From Chitinophaga pinensis (GTDB lineage: Bacteria; Bacteroidota; Bacteroidia; Chitinophagales; Chitinophagaceae), in assembly GCA_945866165.1 (NCBI GenBank), contig CAMBGO010000017.1, positions 1-18,932 of the forward strand: 18,932 nt of DNA. Direction: 5' to 3'. Both the position numbers and the translations under genes were made by a program. The notes below the pieces were generated by a model. It did not search any database and had not been told where the DNA came from. It saw only the letters and a program-made list of their open reading frames with translations. Below, piece after piece: positions 8,650 to 16,610 of this stretch (positions within the stretch are counted from its first letter, which is position 1; each line of letters begins with the position of its first letter).

Positions 8650-9630
8650 TCAATTAAATATATCGCTGCTCAAGTGTTTAAACGCTTCCATGGCACCCAT
8701 GTATTCGCAGGTTCTTGCACCAGCCTTGTTTGCATTGCTGAAAAAACTGATCCAACTATTTATATCTAGGGAAAGAATTTCCTCTTTTGAGTAACCGATC
8801 AATTGATAGAGTAGAGCACCAACAAAAGCATCTCCTGCACCTGTAGTATCTACAGGATTGACTTCTATACTCGAAACCAAGTGTGTACGTTGTTGGAAAC
8901 CAAGCAGGGTTCCATCTTTTCCAAGGGTAATAGCAAATACACCATTTGATTTTTCTGAAAAAACAAGAGCAGCTTCATCAACAGATTTTTTCCCAGTTAA
9001 CAACAAAGCCTCTTCATCACTTACCTTAAAAAAATCAGAATGGGAAATGAATTCCCATGAATGTTTTATGAATGCTTCTTGGTCATTACCGAAAAGCAAG
9101 TGTCTGTAGTTTGGATCAAAGCTTATAAAGAGACCAGATTCTTTCGACTTCATCAACATGTTTTTATAAGTTGACTGAAGTGGGCCGGGGAGAAATCCTG
9201 TTGCAGAACCGAAGTGTGCAATACCGAATGAACTGATATCGATTGAATTTACATCTTCATCATTTAGCATACCATCTGCGCCTCTATTAAAATAAAAATC
9301 CCTTTCACCATTTTCAAGCAGTGACACAAAAGCAAAGGTGGTGAAGTGATCAGGATCTTGGATGACATGTTGTGTTCCAATCTTGAATTCTTTCATCACT
9401 TCAATAAGGTGAGTTCCAAAAGGGTCTTTTCCAACCTTTGCCGACATCTCGACTTCACCACCTAACGCTGCAATCGCTGCTGCTACATTGGTTGGGGCAC
9501 CACCGGGCTTCTTTAAAAAATGTTGACCATCTTTTAATGAACTCCCTTTATCCGTGCATATCATATCGATCAACGCCTCGCCAATGCACAGGATTTTTTT
9601 ATTAACGCCAAGATTCGATGTTGTAGTCAT
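8650..9630 (-). CDS. PfkB family carbohydrate kinase, fructokinase-like
   Basis: This 326-residue cytoplasmic protein is of usual length for ribokinase/PfkB sugar kinases. The N-terminal signature 'KKPGGAPTNVAAAIAALGG' covers about 40-58, and the C-terminal signature 'DTTGAGDAFVGA' covers 261-272, with Asp267 as the catalytic base. 'ILCIGEALIDMI' near the N-terminus and the GGAPTN form favour fructokinase (ATP + fructose to fructose 6-phosphate) over ribokinase, but other ketoses are possible. It lies downstream of the M14 peptidase gene on the same strand. The 133-nt gap between them is filled by a heptamer array that ends 3 nt before this gene's ATG, so no conventional ribosome binding site is visible. 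The stop lies 3 nt from the stop of the convergent serine hydrolase. Confidence 0.9.
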   Translation of the reverse strand: MTTTSNLGVNKKILCIGEALIDMICTDKGSSLKDGQHFLKKPGGAPTNVAAAIAALGGEVEMSAKVGKDPFGTHLIEVMKEFKIGTQHVIQDPDHFTTFAFVSLLENGERDFYFNRGADGMLNDEDVNSIDISSFGIAHFGSATGFLPGPLQSTYKNMLMKSKESGLFISFDPNYRHLLFGNDQEAFIKHSWEFISHSDFFKVSDEEALLLTGKKSVDEAALVFSEKSNGVFAITLGKDGTLLGFQQRTHLVSSIEVNPVDTTGAGDAFVGALLYQLIGYSKEEILSLDINSWISFFSNANKAGARTCEYMGAMEAFKHLSSDIFN

Positions 9631-9633
9631 TAG

Positions 9634-9766
9634 TTGTCTGTTATCTGTTGTCGGTTGTATGTTATCTGTTTTCTTTTGTCTTACATCTTATGTCTCATGT
9701 CTGAATTCTGACATCTGATTTCTGACTTCTGACTTCTTTTGTCTTACATCTTATGTCTCACGTCTA
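9634..9766 (-). repeat. Degenerate heptanucleotide tandem array (array A)
   Basis: This stretch divides into 19 consecutive 7-nt units (133 nt) without a phase slip. On the plus strand nearly every unit contains TCT at the same positions (for example TTATCTG, ACATCTG, ATTTCTG, ACTTCTG). Written in another phase the consensus is about TKWNNTC. A 30-nt segment at 9673-9702 recurs at 9736-9765 with one mismatch, 63 nt (9 units) apart. The array fills the gap between the M14 peptidase and PfkB genes: its right edge contains the peptidase stop codon (9764-9766), and its left edge is 3 nt from the PfkB start codon. The GA-rich complement is the sense strand of both genes. Confidence 0.93.
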
Positions 9767-12511
9767 TTTATACAACTGATTAAACACAAACTTAAACGCA
9801 CCATGTGTTTGCGCCCGGAAAGTTATTTCAGGACCAAACGCATATAGTGTACCCTTTCCCACTTTTGCTGAAAAGGCTGCAATTCCATCTTTCAAATAGG
9901 ATTGTCCCCAAGCCCAACCGCTGCGAAAGGTTTTATCGGATGAAAACCAAGCAATAGGCTTAATTAATCCGCTTGCCTGTGCATCTGGTGTGATGTTGAA
10001 AACAGGACTGGCTTCAAAGTAAACATCTGTCTTGTTATTCATGCCCCATGCAGGTTGTGATTCATTGTTCACTGTAATCTGCATAATACTACCAGGGATA
10101 TAAAATTTTTCACTTGGAAGGTCTCTTTCCTTTCCATTTGCCGTTTCAGTAAGTGCATTGCGGACAGGGAGGTTCAAGTGGTAAGCAAGTGAACTGCTAT
10201 TGCCTATTGTTAAGATGCTACCACCTTCTTCCAAGAATTTTTTTAGTTCAGGAATTGATTTGGCTATTGTCAAGTTTCCTATGGTACGCTTGAATTCTTC
10301 AGGTGTATCTTCTGGCTTAGGACCAATAGGTGCTCTAGCATCGGCTCTGAGTGAAGGCATGGCACCTTCAACAAAAAGGATCAAGTCGTATTTCTCATTT
10401 AGATTGCCTTTGTCGATATCAGATGCAAAGATCACTTCAGCATTGAAATGATATTGTTCAAATATCCAACGCATCCAGCCTGAAGCCATTGATCCACCAT
10501 ACACATCCCAAAGAGCGATTCTCGATGGTTTTATTTCTTTTAGAGAAGTTGGTTTTTTATTGATTCCCACAACATCTGCTCCTAATGAAGATGCTTGTTG
10601 TTGGATCCAATCTTTTGCTTGCTTGCCAACATAAAAAGAACCCATTGTAGTTCCATTTATTTTTTCTTCGGTACGATAAACAGGGATTCCTTTTTTCAAT
10701 AATTCATTCACAGCGATGAATGCATGATTGTTGGCTGCATTCAATAGGTAGCCGGCTTTTGCATTGTTGACTTCAATCTTTCCTATCAATGGCTGTGTTT
10801 CACCTTCAGGAATTTTATTGAATGGCCCATCAACATTTTCAAGGAGCCTGTCAAATGTAACTCCCATTGAATAGGCAAGTGTCCATCCTGCTGCATCATA
10901 AGGAGGTACAGGAGGTCCACCTGGATATTGAAAATCATTTGGATGATCTTGTGGTTCAAATAAATCGATGATATGTGGACGGAAAGCCTGATTTGTTTTT
11001 ATTATATATGATCCTGCAGGATAGGATTTACCTGCAGCAGAAAATGCACTAGATGATTTGTGAACAACAATGCCTGTGCGTATCAATGCATTTACAAACC
11101 TTGTTGCAGTAGCGAAGTCGGCTTGGCCAGATGAAAGAATATAGGTTCTTGCATCTCTGTAGTTTGGATTTTTCAACACAGTGTCATACAATCGCTGTGG
11201 AATATTCTGAGTATTTCTTCCCCAGCTTTCGGGCGTTTCACTTGGTGGAGTTGGTGGTTTTGTTTGTTGTTCTTTTTTATAGAGCTCTGCAATTTCATCT
11301 GAGCGTTTTGGATAGAGTGTCCAGTTGTCACGTTGTCCTTTCTCAATTGAATTTTTTCCCATGCGGTAGATGTTGAAAAGCAGTTCATCGCGGTTACGAA
11401 CGGCATAGTTCAACACTGCATAGTTTAATGAAACAGAATAGTCGATTGAATTTCTGAAATACCATTTGCGTGGGGTGATTGGAAAGGGATTGGCGCTACT
11501 TGGGATTAATCTTGAAGGCACAATAGGAATTGTTGATGGTGTTGGACTACCAATGATTTCTGTAAGCAGACCTATCATGTTATGAAAATAAGTTGTGGTA
11601 CGAAGTCCACCATTATACCATGTAGAATACGGTGAACCTGCACGTTGGGTAAAGCCTGGCTTATCCTCTTTATTAAGTCTGTTAATCATGGCAGCACCTA
11701 CAGCATCAAGGCTCGTCATCACCAGTGGATCAAAAACATAGTTGAAAGGATCACGGAAAGGAGGACCTGCTACAACTGCACCGGGAGGTCCCGTTTGGTG
11801 GTGGTTGTACATGATCTGCGGCATCCATTCAACAAAGAGTTGCCTTGCCATGTTTTGAGTTTCCTTTAAGTTCAGCATGTAGAAGTCGCGGTTATTATCA
11901 TGACCAGCATACTTCTCATAAAGTCTTGGAAGATATTGTGTTGTTCTTTTAGCAGTATCTGCATTGCGCATATACCAGTTTGAAACCAATTCTTGTCCAT
12001 CAGGATTTGCATGCGTTAGGAGAATGATTACATTGTTTAAAATAATTTTAGTTTCATCATCATTTCTACTGTTAAGTTGGTATGCCATTTCAATCAGTTG
12101 GTGGGCGCCTACCACTTCGGTTGCATGCAAGCCGCCATCAATCCAAACAACGGCCTTGCCTTCAGCAGCAAGTGCTTTGGCTTCCATTTCATTCAGTCCT
12201 TCTGCTCTTGCTAATTTTTGTGAAATGGACTTATATTTATCAAGCAGCTTGTGGTTTTCAGGCGAGGTAATAATCATCATCCATTGTGAACGGCCTTCCT
12301 CTGTTTTTCCTAATTCCACCAGCTTGGCCCTTTCAGATACAGATGCAATTTTTTTCAGGTATGCTTCGGTGGCTGTGTAATTTGCCAGCATATAGTTGTC
12401 GCCAATTGAAAACCCAAAATGCTCTTTTGGACTTGGAATGCTTTGGGCTTGAATTGATCCAAGCTGAGTAAGAAATAAAATGAGTAGAAGGCTTTTGATG
12501 AATCGTGCCAT
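9764..12511 (-). CDS. Exported M14 family zinc carboxypeptidase-like protein
   Basis: This 915-residue protein has a Sec signal peptide (hydrophobic about 7-20, cleavage near 'SIQAQ'). The peptidase domain (about 40-340) shows the M14 zinc site: His129-x-x-Glu132 in 'GGLHATE', with His237 or His238 in 'YNHHQTG' as third ligand. 'NNRDF' (206-210) includes the substrate-binding Asn-Arg pair, and Glu318 in 'GLLTEIIG' is the likely catalytic glutamate. A region of about 550 residues follows, with no motif that I can name except a possible class I glutamine-amidotransferase-like fold ('LILFVEGAMPSL', 'EGGSILTIGNSS'). M14 enzymes cleave C-terminal residues from peptides; this long exported form may act on peptides in the periplasm or outside the cell. 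The stop codon forms the edge of heptamer array A. A GC-rich palindrome lies upstream of the start. Confidence 0.9.
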   Translation of the reverse strand: MARFIKSLLLILFLTQLGSIQAQSIPSPKEHFGFSIGDNYMLANYTATEAYLKKIASVSERAKLVELGKTEEGRSQWMMIITSPENHKLLDKYKSISQKLARAEGLNEMEAKALAAEGKAVVWIDGGLHATEVVGAHQLIEMAYQLNSRNDDETKIILNNVIILLTHANPDGQELVSNWYMRNADTAKRTTQYLPRLYEKYAGHDNNRDFYMLNLKETQNMARQLFVEWMPQIMYNHHQTGPPGAVVAGPPFRDPFNYVFDPLVMTSLDAVGAAMINRLNKEDKPGFTQRAGSPYSTWYNGGLRTTTYFHNMIGLLTEIIGSPTPSTIPIVPSRLIPSSANPFPITPRKWYFRNSIDYSVSLNYAVLNYAVRNRDELLFNIYRMGKNSIEKGQRDNWTLYPKRSDEIAELYKKEQQTKPPTPPSETPESWGRNTQNIPQRLYDTVLKNPNYRDARTYILSSGQADFATATRFVNALIRTGIVVHKSSSAFSAAGKSYPAGSYIIKTNQAFRPHIIDLFEPQDHPNDFQYPGGPPVPPYDAAGWTLAYSMGVTFDRLLENVDGPFNKIPEGETQPLIGKIEVNNAKAGYLLNAANNHAFIAVNELLKKGIPVYRTEEKINGTTMGSFYVGKQAKDWIQQQASSLGADVVGINKKPTSLKEIKPSRIALWDVYGGSMASGWMRWIFEQYHFNAEVIFASDIDKGNLNEKYDLILFVEGAMPSLRADARAPIGPKPEDTPEEFKRTIGNLTIAKSIPELKKFLEEGGSILTIGNSSSLAYHLNLPVRNALTETANGKERDLPSEKFYIPGSIMQITVNNESQPAWGMNNKTDVYFEASPVFNITPDAQASGLIKPIAWFSSDKTFRSGWAWGQSYLKDGIAAFSAKVGKGTLYAFGPEITFRAQTHGAFKFVFNQLYK

Positions 12512-12587
12512 GTGATAAAGTTTTGGTCAGTGAATTTAAGTGATTGCACCGATGAATATTTGATGATATTCGATTAATTTCCAATCA

Positions 12588-12682
12588 CCCTTGGATGTCA
12601 GCCTGTCGCTCCGCCCCAGCCTGTCATCTCATACCGACGATCTCGCTTCGCTTGATATCGGGATGTGACAGCTGTCCAGGAG
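12588..12682. repeat. GC-rich compound palindrome, REP/BIME-like intergenic element
   Basis: This GC-rich block sits in the 246-nt gap between two minus-strand genes and stands out from its AT-rich surroundings. A central imperfect hairpin has outer arms CTGTCA (12621-12626) and TGACAG (12666-12671), inner arms CCGA (12634-12637) and TCGG (12658-12661), and a loop containing TCGCTTCGCTT. Outside it, 12589-12607 is partly complementary to 12667-12681. CAGCCTGTC occurs twice (12599-12607 and 12617-12625), and GACAGCTGTC (12667-12676) is a self-palindrome. The architecture is that of dispersed REP-type elements. Whether it recurs elsewhere in the genome cannot be seen from one window. Confidence 0.65.
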
Positions 12683-12757
12683 GGGAGTCTTTTATTTCAA
12701 TGTTGATTATTAAAACTTAAGTTAGATTGAAGTTCTGTGTGAACAATAATACTTTTT

Positions 12758-13864
12758 TCACTTAAACACAACCTGCTTACCAGTTTTTGCAGACTCTCTT
12801 GCGGCATCAAGAATTTTAACTACCATGATATTGTTCTCAAGTGAATATGGACTATTTGCAGGCACTGTTATTTTTTTTCTGATGGCATCTGCAAAGTATT
12901 TGAATGGATCTGTATACGTATTGGTATCAGATGGTTTTAATTCTAGTTTTTCTTCTGCACCTGTTTTGCCCTTGATGCGCATATCCTTATTGGTTGATGT
13001 AATCGCATATCCTGCTACTCCATACACTTCAAGGTCTTTTCTGTGATAAGGCCAATTCCATGAAGCTTGTATAATACATTGTGCTGATGGATAAGTAAGA
13101 ATAATCGTTGTTTCATCATCAACCTTTGTATAAATGTCTGGTTTGATTGTTTGTGAAACCGCAGTTACTGATGTTGGTTTTTCTCCTTTCATCAGGTAGG
13201 TCATGATGTTTGCACCATAACAACCAAAATCGGTCAACGCCCCGCCACCATTTAGAATCGGATCTGTCAGCCAATTGAAAAAATAAGGTGGTACGCCAAT
13301 TTCTTTTGGTCCCATGTGGCCATCATGTACAACCACCTTTCTTACCTTCCCCATAAAATTTGTATCGGCACTGAGTTGATAGGCTTTTTCAGTTGTTGGA
13401 TACCAGGATGTTTCATAGTTAGTAAGCACCATGGTATTGTATTTATTTGCTAACGATAAGATTGTATTTGCCTGTTCAATGTTAGTTGCCAATGGCTTCT
13501 CTACCATCACAGGAATATGTCTGGGTGCACAGGCTTCTACTGCCTTGAGGTGATCAAATGTAGAGCCAAAAGCTACCACACCCTCCGGTTTAAGTTTATC
13601 GAGCATCATGCCTAGGTCGCTATAAAACATTGATTTATCAATCTTATACTGTTTGCTGATGATTTCCACTAGCTGAGCATCGGGTTCATAAATCCCCACC
13701 ACATCCATCACAGAATCTTTCATTCTTTTAAGAAGCCATGCATTGTGACCGTGGGCCACACCGGCAACCCCCAATTTCAAGGGCACCCTTTTTTCCTGTG
13801 CCATTAAATTCAAGCTCATGCTGAATAAAACTGCCATTAAAAAACCAGGCTTGTATGCTTTCAT
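12758..13864 (-). CDS. Exported Gfo/Idh/MocA family oxidoreductase
   Basis: This 368-residue protein has an N-terminal Sec-type signal peptide (hydrophobic about 8-21, cleavage near 'LMAQ') before a Rossmann domain that begins 'LKLGVAGVAHGHNAW' (29-43). The family motif Glu-Lys-Pro is at 122-124 ('MVEKPLATN'), with Lys123 the likely catalytic lysine. 'GGGALTDFGCYGANIMTYL' has Tyr where many relatives have His, as in glucose-fructose oxidoreductase. The family uses NAD(P) to oxidise or reduce sugars and polyols. No twin arginine is visible, although exported members that carry a tightly bound cofactor usually travel by the Tat route; this is odd. It diverges from the cytochrome c-PQQ dehydrogenase over 111 nt. 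The start at 13864 gives the full signal peptide. The substrate is unknown. Confidence 0.88.
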   Translation of the reverse strand: MKAYKPGFLMAVLFSMSLNLMAQEKRVPLKLGVAGVAHGHNAWLLKRMKDSVMDVVGIYEPDAQLVEIISKQYKIDKSMFYSDLGMMLDKLKPEGVVAFGSTFDHLKAVEACAPRHIPVMVEKPLATNIEQANTILSLANKYNTMVLTNYETSWYPTTEKAYQLSADTNFMGKVRKVVVHDGHMGPKEIGVPPYFFNWLTDPILNGGGALTDFGCYGANIMTYLMKGEKPTSVTAVSQTIKPDIYTKVDDETTIILTYPSAQCIIQASWNWPYHRKDLEVYGVAGYAITSTNKDMRIKGKTGAEEKLELKPSDTNTYTDPFKYFADAIRKKITVPANSPYSLENNIMVVKILDAARESAKTGKQVVFK

Positions 13865-13975
13865 CGTTGATTATTTTTATAAATATAATTTTTTTAAATA
13901 TCAATTTCTTAAAACAGCTACAGATGTTTAATTAAAATGCCTTAATTCAGTATATTGCTTATCTAAATTTTTGAC

Positions 13976-15403
13976 ATGACCCGCTTACATAAAATCGCAG
14001 CTTTATTGGTTCTCGCAGCAATTTCATTTGCTTTCACACAAGTCAACAAGAAAAAAAGTGAACAAGTCACAATTGAAGATCCCCGTAAGATCTACACTGA
14101 AAAATGTGCCAGTTGCCATGGTGAAAGTGTTGAAGCCTATGTAGACCGTGTTTGGAAACATGGCAAAACCAAGGAAGCCTTGGTTGCAAGCATCACCAAC
14201 GGCTATACTGATTATGGCATGCCTGGCTGGAAAGATGTGATTGCTGAAAAGGATATTAATGCCATGGCTGATATGATCTTAACAAGTTTGAAAACAGTTG
14301 AGCAATATGATTTTACAAAAGATAAAAAAAAGGTTGAAGGTCCTGCACGTTTTGAATCGAAGGGCATCAATGTAACTTTGGATACCATTGCAACAGGATT
14401 GAATAGTCCATGGGGTTTTGAACAGCTTCCCAATGGCAATTATTTAATTACAGATAGAGAAGGAAGTCTTTATTTGGTAGACCAGCAAAGAAATAAAACC
14501 AAGATTGGAAATACGCCTGATGTATTGTCTGAAGGACAAGGTGGTTTACTTGACATCACACTTCATCCAAACTATGATCAAAATGGCTTGGTGTACATGT
14601 CATATTCAAAATATAAATTAGAGAATGGCGAGAAGATGACAACCACTGCTGTTGTAAGGGGTAAGATTGTAGATAATAACTTTGTCGATATACAGGAAGT
14701 ATTTGAAGCGAAGCCCTATACGAAAACAAAGCACCATTATGGTTCAAGACTCGTGTTCGATAAGAAAGGATATCTGTTTATTTCAGTGGGTGAGCGTGGA
14801 CAAGAAAAACTGTTCCCACAAGATCTTACAACATCGCCTGGAAAAATACACCGCATCAATGATGATGGAAGCATTCCCAAAGACAATCCTTTTGTAAACA
14901 AGGGTAATAATGTAGCAAGTATTTACGCTTATGGTAACAGGAATCCTCAGGGAATGACCATGGATCCTGTAACGGGATTGATCTGGGAAACGGAACACGG
15001 ACCTCGTGGTGGTGATGAGTTGAATATTATCAAGTCGGGTGCCAACTACGGATGGCCTGTGATATCATATGGCATCAATTATGATGGCAAGCCAATCACA
15101 AGCATCAGCAAAAAAGTGGGTATGGAACAGCCTCAGACCTATTGGATCCCATCGATTGCGCCAAGTGGACTAACGTTTGTTACAGGAGATAAATACCCGG
15201 CATGGAAGGGAAGTATACTTGCAGGATCACTTAGGTTTAATTATATAGATCGTTCTATCATGCAAGGCAATAAGGTGATTGGCCATGAGAAGTTGATGAT
15301 GAACATCGGGCGTACACGTAATGTTGAAATGGGAAGAGATGGTTATCTATATGTAGGTATTGAAGGCCCTGGTACTGTATTCAGGGTAAGAGCCATTAAA
15401 TAA
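13976..15403 (+). CDS. Cytochrome c-PQQ sugar dehydrogenase fusion (glucose/sorbosone dehydrogenase type)
   Basis: This 475-residue exported protein has a signal-like hydrophobic N-terminus (6-20), then a class I cytochrome c domain (about 36-108) with Cys44-x-x-Cys47-His48 and the likely axial ligand Met82 ('YGMPGW'). A six-bladed PQQ beta-propeller follows (about 130-475). Compared with soluble PQQ glucose dehydrogenase, His254 in 'KHHYGSRLVF' corresponds to the catalytic base, 'GNRNPQG' (320-326) to the PQQ-binding segment, and 'EHGPRGGDELN' (340-350) with 'GANYGWP' to the calcium-site region. The fused heme would carry electrons from sugar oxidation to the respiratory chain in the periplasm. 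The exact sugar cannot be told. The gene diverges from the Gfo/Idh/MocA gene and ends in a shared bidirectional terminator. Confidence 0.9.
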   Translation: MTRLHKIAALLVLAAISFAFTQVNKKKSEQVTIEDPRKIYTEKCASCHGESVEAYVDRVWKHGKTKEALVASITNGYTDYGMPGWKDVIAEKDINAMADMILTSLKTVEQYDFTKDKKKVEGPARFESKGINVTLDTIATGLNSPWGFEQLPNGNYLITDREGSLYLVDQQRNKTKIGNTPDVLSEGQGGLLDITLHPNYDQNGLVYMSYSKYKLENGEKMTTTAVVRGKIVDNNFVDIQEVFEAKPYTKTKHHYGSRLVFDKKGYLFISVGERGQEKLFPQDLTTSPGKIHRINDDGSIPKDNPFVNKGNNVASIYAYGNRNPQGMTMDPVTGLIWETEHGPRGGDELNIIKSGANYGWPVISYGINYDGKPITSISKKVGMEQPQTYWIPSIAPSGLTFVTGDKYPAWKGSILAGSLRFNYIDRSIMQGNKVIGHEKLMMNIGRTRNVEMGRDGYLYVGIEGPGTVFRVRAIK

Positions 15404-15422
15404 TTGGAAAATAATAAGCATG

Positions 15423-15455
15423 AAAAAGCCCTTGAAATTTCAAGGGCTTTTTTTT
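15423..15455. terminator. Bidirectional Rho-independent terminator between convergent genes
   Basis: A perfect palindrome has two 15-nt arms, AAAAAGCCCTTGAAA (15423-15437) and TTTCAAGGGCTTTTT (15438-15452). T runs follow in both readings: eight T's on the plus strand and five on the minus strand. It starts 19 nt after the dehydrogenase stop and ends 15 nt before the isomerase stop, so it can serve both genes. Confidence 0.9.
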
Positions 15456-15470
15456 ATGAGCTTACTATTC

Positions 15471-16487
15471 TTAAGCGAGTATTGCTTTTGCGTAGTCGAT
15501 GCATTTTTTCACTTCTTTCACTGCATCAGAGTCTGCTGGAACATTGTATTCCATTTCTACTGACACAGGGATATCATATTTCTTATTTTTTAACAGCATA
15601 AGGATATCCTTGATTGGTGTGTCACCTTTACCCCATTCTAAGTTAACACCGCCATGTTCCTTGTTCTGCCTGTCTTTCAAGTGCATTGAGGTGATTCTAT
15701 CGTGTTTCGCTTCAATAAGTGCAAGCAATGAAGCGGTTGTATTATTTCCTCCTGCAGCAATATAGTGACCGCAATCGAAGTTCATTGAATTATAAGGTGA
15801 TTGTGCTAGAGCTACATCCCAAGCGGTATCAGTAGCTTGAAGGTGCGCGTGGTAGCCGATATACACTTTGTGTTTTGCGGCAAGGTCTCCGAGTCTTTTT
15901 GAGTGTTCTGCTTTTGAAGGAAGTTCTACGGTAACAGAATTTGCACCAAGTGCTTTAGCAGCCTTCAATGCATATTCAATTTCTCCATCGGAGTTGTTTT
16001 CATTCAGGGCATTTGGTTTGAATGCATAAATGTTGATACCAGCATTGCTGAACATCTTACGCAGCTCAACGAATTTATCCATGGAAACAGATTCACGCCA
16101 TTCGCGTGTTTGTTTCATCCTGTCTTCCATTGATTTTCTTTGTTCTGGAGATGGCTGTGGTCTTTGTCCTCCAGCTCCGCCACCTGCAGGGGGAGGTCCC
16201 ATGCGCATTGGTTGGGTATTGGCAGTTGGAGAGCCAGCAAATGCTTCAGCAGCTTCTCCCATTAATTCAATATGATTAATTCCGCATGCGTTGCAGTATT
16301 TAATCAGGTCTTCTGCAGTGCCAGGAAGGCTGCGGAAGGAATAGGTAATGGCCCCTAAGCGCACACCCTTGAATTTTGCGAAATCATTTTTTGTTAAGGC
16401 AGAAAGTTGATTGGCAAAAAAGATTCCTCCACCAAGCAACATTGATTGGGATAAAAAATCCCTTCTTGATTTGTTGTTCATTTTCAT
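15471..16487 (-). CDS. Tat-exported sugar phosphate isomerase/epimerase-like TIM barrel
   Basis: This 338-residue protein is of the xylose isomerase-like (AP endonuclease 2) fold. Its N-terminus has a twin-arginine motif (SRRDFLSQS, residues 7-15) and a hydrophobic stretch (16-30), so Tat export as a folded metalloenzyme is likely. Barrel marks are 'GAITYSFRS' (45-53), 'NHIELMGE', 'VTVELPSK', 'GYHAHL', 'NFDCGHYIAAGG', 'MHLKDRQ' and 'VSVEMEYN'. The Glu, Asp and His residues in these strands are the expected divalent-metal ligands. An unusual Pro/Gly/Gln-rich insert lies at about 85-117. The name is conventional; exported members probably act on non-phosphorylated sugars or keto-sugars. The start may be ATG 16487 or the ATG two codons later; both keep the Tat motif. 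The gene converges on the PQQ dehydrogenase. Confidence 0.88.
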   Translation of the reverse strand: MKMNNKSRRDFLSQSMLLGGGIFFANQLSALTKNDFAKFKGVRLGAITYSFRSLPGTAEDLIKYCNACGINHIELMGEAAEAFAGSPTANTQPMRMGPPPAGGGAGGQRPQPSPEQRKSMEDRMKQTREWRESVSMDKFVELRKMFSNAGINIYAFKPNALNENNSDGEIEYALKAAKALGANSVTVELPSKAEHSKRLGDLAAKHKVYIGYHAHLQATDTAWDVALAQSPYNSMNFDCGHYIAAGGNNTTASLLALIEAKHDRITSMHLKDRQNKEHGGVNLEWGKGDTPIKDILMLLKNKKYDIPVSVEMEYNVPADSDAVKEVKKCIDYAKAILA

Positions 16488-16587
16488 TTGGTAATCGTTT
16501 TTTAGTTGGATGACTATTCCGTCAATGTCCTTCGCTTAGGCCCATTGATTTTTAATGGATAATAACTCAGTGCTTTTGCAGTCGTCT

Positions 16588-16610
16588 TACAATATGCAGT
16601 TGATATTGTA
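16588..16610. promoter_or_regulatory. Inverted repeat, possible operator upstream of the isomerase gene
   Basis: A perfect 8-bp dyad pairs TACAATAT (16588-16595) with ATATTGTA (16603-16610) across a 7-nt spacer. It is flanked by a second, offset pair, TTTGCA (16575-16580) and TGCAAA (16612-16617). It lies about 100 nt upstream of the isomerase start. It could be an operator for a transcription factor, or chance in AT-rich DNA; no regulator gene is in view. Confidence 0.3.

Noticed and set aside
9634..9766. Heptamer array considered as a CRISPR array
   Set aside because: There are no uniform repeats separated by unique spacers of constant length; the units are contiguous 7-mers that drift in sequence, and no cas gene is present.
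11964..12380. 138-codon plus-strand open frame
   Set aside because: It lies wholly antisense to the M14 peptidase gene over the zinc-site region; low-complexity Ser/Leu translation typical of a shadow frame.
12333..12584. Minus-strand open frame overlapping the M14 start region
   Set aside because: It overlaps the peptidase signal-peptide coding region in another frame, with no motif.
13865..13975. AATTAA/TTAATT palindrome and TATATTG box in the Gfo-PQQ divergent gap
   Set aside because: Such short AT palindromes are expected by chance in this AT-rich gap, and no matching -33 box was found.
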